Of a stretch of DNA of 25,539 nucleotides, positions 22,732-25,539 are shown one piece after another. The stretch spans positions 1 to 25,539 of the forward strand of contig JAAMXY010004179.1 of the NCBI GenBank assembly GCA_019677205.1, given 5' to 3'. A model generated the notes under the pieces. That model saw nothing but the letters and a program-made list of their open reading frames with translations. It was not told the DNA's origin and searched no databases. Within the stretch, counting starts at the first letter, position 1. The number at the start of each line of letters is the position of its first letter. This DNA comes from Pinguiococcus pyrenoidosus (taxonomy: Eukaryota > Sar > Pinguiophyceae > Pinguiochrysidales > Pinguiochrysidaceae). The translations under genes and the position numbers were made by a program.

Positions 22732-23888
22732 ATGCCGGAAGCCGGGAAGAAACGAGTGGTGGCGTACGAGAAGTTGGTGATCGGGCCGGTGACCACCGTG
22801 GGGGAGATGGTCATGGGCGGCCACTGGCTGGAGATGCTCAAAGTGCAGAAGCAGGCGGGCACGTACAAGAGCTACGGGGCCGCGGCGGCGCACATGTGGA
22901 AAGACTTGGGCTTCTACGGCTTCTACAAGGGCTTTTGGCCGGCGGGCTTCTTCCAGGGCTGCTACAAGGGCATTCCGGTGCTGTTCGTGCAAGGGGAAGT
23001 CAAGTACATGCTGAACGAGCGCAACTTCATGGGCCAGAAGGCGGATGTGGCCGCGGGAGTCACTGCCGGAGTGGTTCAGGTGCGCAAGGGAGGGGCTCTG
23101 TGCAAGGCTTAGCAAAGCGAGGGACGCTCGGGATGCAATGGACATGATTGCAAGACGCTCGGGGCAAACACTCAGAAGGGGGCGGAGACAAGGGTGTGGG
23201 TGTGCCCCAGGGAGAGAACACAGAAGCTTTTTGCGAAGCCACAGCAAGCCATGCGTGACCATGGCTTGTGCGCGGGACGTGAAGTACACAGCCAGCCCGA
23301 GCAGAGAAGTCCGACTCGGCCGGCGCGGCAGCTGATTGTGCCGGTTGGGGCATGCTTTCCTAGGGCGCGATGGTGTCTCCCACGCAGCGCGTGAAAGTGC
23401 TGGTCGCCACCAACGCGAAGGCAGGAGCGGTCGGGCTGGACGTCATCTCGAAGGTCGTTAGGGACGAGGGCGTCGCGACGCTCTTCAAGGGCACGGGCGT
23501 CATGATGATGAGGCGCGGCGTGGACTGGGGCGTGCGCTTCTACGGCAAGTCGCTCCTCACCGCCCATCTGCTGCGGGACAAGCCGGAGGGCACGAAGCTA
23601 GGGCCGGGACAGCAGTTCGCCACGGGGCTCTTCGGTGGTGCCTTCTCGGCGCTGAACCAGCCTCTCGACGTCTGGGTAGCAAACGCGCAGAAGCACCGCG
23701 AGAAGCCCATTAGCGCGGCGCAGTGCTTCAAGGAGCTGGTGGCGGAAGCGAGCCAGAAGGGCTTCATGAGCGTGTGGTTCCGGGGAGTCGAGATGCGCAT
23801 CATCCATTCCTCCTACCACACGGCATGGATGGCGGGTCTCGGCTCGTACATCGCGGACTACTACCGCACGCACCTGAAGAAAGCATAG
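22732..23888 (+). CDS. Mitochondrial carrier family (SLC25) protein, YHM2-like, two exons, 290 aa
   Basis: Exon 1 is 22732-23079, exon 2 is 23364-23888; a 284-nt intron, the longest in the window, joins GVTAGVVQ to GAMVSPTQ in phase 0. Length fits a six-helix SLC25 transporter of the mitochondrial inner membrane. Three repeats are visible, but every Px[D/E]xx[K/R] signature is altered: WLEMLK (residues 32-37, Pro lost), PTQRVK (122-127, acidic residue to Gln) and PLDVWV (216-221, basic residue lost). GFYKGFWPAGFFQGCYKGIPVLFVQGEVKYML and the following GVTAGVVQ resemble, from memory, the citrate/oxoglutarate carrier Yhm2, also an atypical member; that assignment is moderate. The ATG at 22732 was chosen because the carrier fold starts 15 residues later. 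An in-frame upstream start at 22663 would add 23 residues. Confidence 0.8.
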
Positions 23889-23987
23889 AACGGCAGGCCT
23901 TTGCCCGGGATCGTCGAGTCAGCAGAGGCACAGAGCAAGCCCGCCGGTTGATCAAGTGATAGGCCACGAAGTTTGAAAGATGCCGCC

Positions 23988-24683
23988 TCAGTTTCTTCCG
24001 TCGTATTCAAAGTCGGCATCCTCGGGTCGAAGCGCCTTCTCCTCCCTCGTGGCGGCAAGGTACCGCTGAAACGCCTTGCGTTGCATGTCCTGCAGATCCT
24101 CGATCTCAATCCCAAGCTCTTCCAGCCGCAGTCGGCCCTTGTCATCCACGTCCGCGCCTCGGCTCTCCAAGAGCTCGATCGACACGGCCTTGGCGTCGAT
24201 CTCATCTTCGATCTCGGTCAGCACCTGTCTCGCTTCCTCGAGCTCTCGCTGCGCAAGCCCCCACTGCCGCTCCTCCTCGCTCATACCCGAGCTCCCCCTC
24301 CACTCCGTGGTCCACGAGTCTGGCTTCTCCTCTGCAGGATACGGCACTCCCTGCGCATCCCGCCGCGGCTTCCTTTGGTACGGCTTGCCAGTCGTCATGC
24401 CGATCTGCAGGTTCTCCATCACCTCCGAAAAGTCCATGCCTCGGTACGTGTCCTCCTTGAGATCCATCCCGCTGAAGAAGATCGAGTCGTAGATGCGACT
24501 CAGCGCCTTATTCAGCCCATCGCGCTGGCCAGAAGGCCGAAGTCGCTGAAACTCCTCTTCCTCGGACGCCCTTCGCACCAGAATGCCCCTCCTCGCAGGG
24601 CGAAGGGCAGTGGGGAACGGAAGCACCATCGGCATCAGCAGCAAGCCAACGCACGCGCGACTGCGCACGCCGCTCAAGCGCAT
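23988..24683 (-). CDS. Unknown protein with signal or bipartite targeting sequence and coiled coil, 231 aa
   Basis: A single exon from ATG 24683-24681 to a stop at 23990-23988, convergent with the carrier gene and 99 bases from it. Residues about 11-26 are hydrophobic (CVGLLLMPMVLPFPTA), followed by Arg-rich LRPARRGILVRR without acidic residues, then an abrupt acidic turn (ASEEEEF). That layout fits a signal peptide plus transit peptide for a complex plastid; a mitochondrial presequence is another option. The mature part has GLNKALSRIYDSIFFSG, MDFSEVMENLQIGMTTG, a charged linker, and a long helix (about 135-215) with regular Glu/Leu spacing predicted to form a coiled coil. I do not recognise the family. 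Confidence 0.65.
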   Translation of the reverse strand: MRLSGVRSRACVGLLLMPMVLPFPTALRPARRGILVRRASEEEEFQRLRPSGQRDGLNKALSRIYDSIFFSGMDLKEDTYRGMDFSEVMENLQIGMTTGKPYQRKPRRDAQGVPYPAEEKPDSWTTEWRGSSGMSEEERQWGLAQRELEEARQVLTEIEDEIDAKAVSIELLESRGADVDDKGRLRLEELGIEIEDLQDMQRKAFQRYLAATREEKALRPEDADFEYDGRN

Positions 24684-25106
24684 TTTTAAACGGCTTTTTT
24701 TTGGCGGGAAAAGCGCTTGAACTGAGGGAATGTGCGACAGAGACGAAACTTGGTTGGTCCGCTCGGCTATGACGAATTCTGGTATTTTTCGCTTTCCCGT
24801 TTCGATGCTGAGTGGTGGTTTGTGAAGAGCATAGCAGGAATACTGTTACATCTGTATCACTGTTTCCACAGTACGCCATGATCGGTTGTAAGACCACCTC
24901 GCAAGTCGGGGTCTGCCAAAGAATGCGAAGAGGGCACCAACAACAGGCAGATGTGCGTAATACGAGCAAGGATTGCCTTCCTCGCTCATACTCTGGCTGC
25001 GAATATCCTGTCCATCCATAGGAGAAGTCTGATAGCCTCCACATGCACCTGGTCAAGGGCCTGAAAGATCTTGCTTGTTGTCCGCGGTACGTCTATGCAT
25101 CGGTTC

Positions 25107-25236
25107 AAGCGATCATATGATCGATCACCATGATCGATCATATGATCGATTGAAAAACGTGATTATCTCGTCATATGATCGATCACAAAATATCGATCAT
25201 ATGATTGATCACAGAGTATCGATCACATGATCGATA
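25107..25236. repeat. Cluster of GATCATATGATC / ATCGATC palindromes
   Basis: Five copies of a variant of ATCATATGATCGATCAC lie within 130 bases (starting near 25111, 25133, 25171, 25192 and 25218), spaced about 22-38 bases apart. The best is a perfect 18-base palindrome, ATCGATCATATGATCGAT, at 25133-25150; 25110-25123 is a perfect 14-base one. Later copies differ by single changes (CATATGATTG, CACATGATCG). The cluster is AT-rich next to GC-rich DNA. Confidence 0.9.
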
Positions 25237-25327
25237 TGGCGGTGACGACGGCAGAGAGGGCGCTGCAGGGCTAGCTTGCGGCGGTGTTTTGGTTTGGGTA
25301 GTGATGAAGCAGTGTGGAGGTGGGGTG

Positions 25328-25343
25328 GGTTAGGGTTAGGGTG
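25328..25343 (+). repeat. Short TTAGGG telomere-like run
   Basis: GGGTTAGGGTTAGGGTGGG contains two exact TTAGGG units. Two units are too few for a telomere. It could be an interstitial remnant, a telobox-like regulatory element, or chance. Confidence 0.6.
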
Positions 25344-25393
25344 GGCGCAGTGAAGGCGACGGGGAAGGAGACAAGCAACGCGGAGGCCGCGGG

Positions 25394-25539
25394 ATGCCAT
25401 CAAAATCAACTAGTGGCCAGAGAGAGAATCGACTGCAGTCGCTCTTGAAGCAGTGCAACATCCGGCAGCTTAGAATGGACATGATGACATTCCGCTTGCT
25501 GACCTCCGATCTCTGTGTTTGTGGATGCGGAGAATCAAA
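25394..25539 (+). CDS. Possible gene start running off the right edge
   Basis: From ATG 25394 the frame stays open for 48 codons to the edge. It begins with polar residues (MPSKSTSGQRENRLQ), a basic-amphipathic stretch (SLLKQCNIRQLRMDMMTFRLL), then a Cys cluster CVCGCGE. No family is recognisable from this length, and an open frame this short can arise by chance in GC-rich DNA. It would continue the alternating strand order. Confidence 0.25.
   Translation, partial: MPSKSTSGQRENRLQSLLKQCNIRQLRMDMMTFRLLTSDLCVCGCGES

Larger units (their letters stand above)
24684..25393. other. Intergenic region with palindrome cluster and telomere-like run
   Basis: These 710 bases carry no supported gene. The minus frame 24508-25056 only shadows other sequence and its composition is not protein-like. 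The right half contains a cluster of GATC-type palindromes (25107-25236) and a short TTAGGG-like run (25328-25343), listed separately. Confidence 0.5.

Noticed and set aside
24508-25056. 182-codon minus-strand frame upstream of the coiled-coil unknown
   Set aside because: Random-looking Ser/Cys-rich composition, overlaps the start of the better-supported gene in another frame.
25107-25236. CRISPR-like repeat array
   Set aside because: The repeats are palindromes with short, uneven, similar spacers in a eukaryotic nuclear context.
25209-25409. 66-codon minus frame with an N-terminus like a presequence (ASRGLRVACLLPRRLHC)
   Set aside because: It runs through the telomere-like and palindrome repeats and has no supported continuation.

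Overview
The window is nuclear DNA from a GC-rich microbial eukaryote. Most genes are split by short GT-AG introns: 27 inferred introns, 26 of them 62-142 nt and one 284 nt. There are no tRNA or rRNA genes, operons, CRISPR arrays or intact mobile elements that I can see. A gene resembling the ciliary CFAP92/FAP92 family suggests a flagellated cell. Two unknown proteins start with a signal peptide followed by an Arg-rich stretch, as seen in algae with complex plastids. Short introns, a flagellum and possible bipartite presequences would fit a cryptophyte-like alga, but the sequence does not settle the lineage.

Layout, left to right: (1) MOT1/BTAF1-like N-terminal half, minus, running off the left edge; (2) a small membrane protein, plus; (3) a six-exon SUN-domain protein, minus; (4) PRP43/DHX15-type DEAH helicase, plus; (5) a five-exon membrane-anchored sulfotransferase, minus; (6) a six-exon CFAP92-like protein, plus; (7) gamma-glutamyl hydrolase, minus; (8) a small secreted or organelle-targeted unknown, plus; (9) a ten-exon choline-transporter-like protein (CTL/SLC44), minus; (10) a mitochondrial-carrier-family protein with degenerate signatures, plus; (11) an unknown with a signal sequence and coiled coil, minus; (12) a possible gene start running off the right edge, plus. 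Strands alternate without exception, so every intergenic space is either a shared divergent promoter or a convergent 3' end. Three of the divergent spaces hold a distinct AT-rich island.

The genes are mostly housekeeping and do not form one pathway: transcription (MOT1), splicing and ribosome assembly (PRP43), ER or nuclear membrane (SUN), folate or glutathione turnover (GGH), choline or lipid transport (CTL), mitochondrial transport, Golgi sulfation and cilium structure. I found no clear new multi-gene system. The most unusual items are the strict strand alternation, a carrier with all three signature motifs altered, a SUN protein without a C-terminal membrane anchor, a CTL intron that can be read through in frame, and a cluster of GATCATATGATC palindromes beside a TTAGGG-like run near the right end.

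Exon coordinates were worked out by hand from reading frame, splice consensus and family motifs. Where two acceptors fit, both are given.
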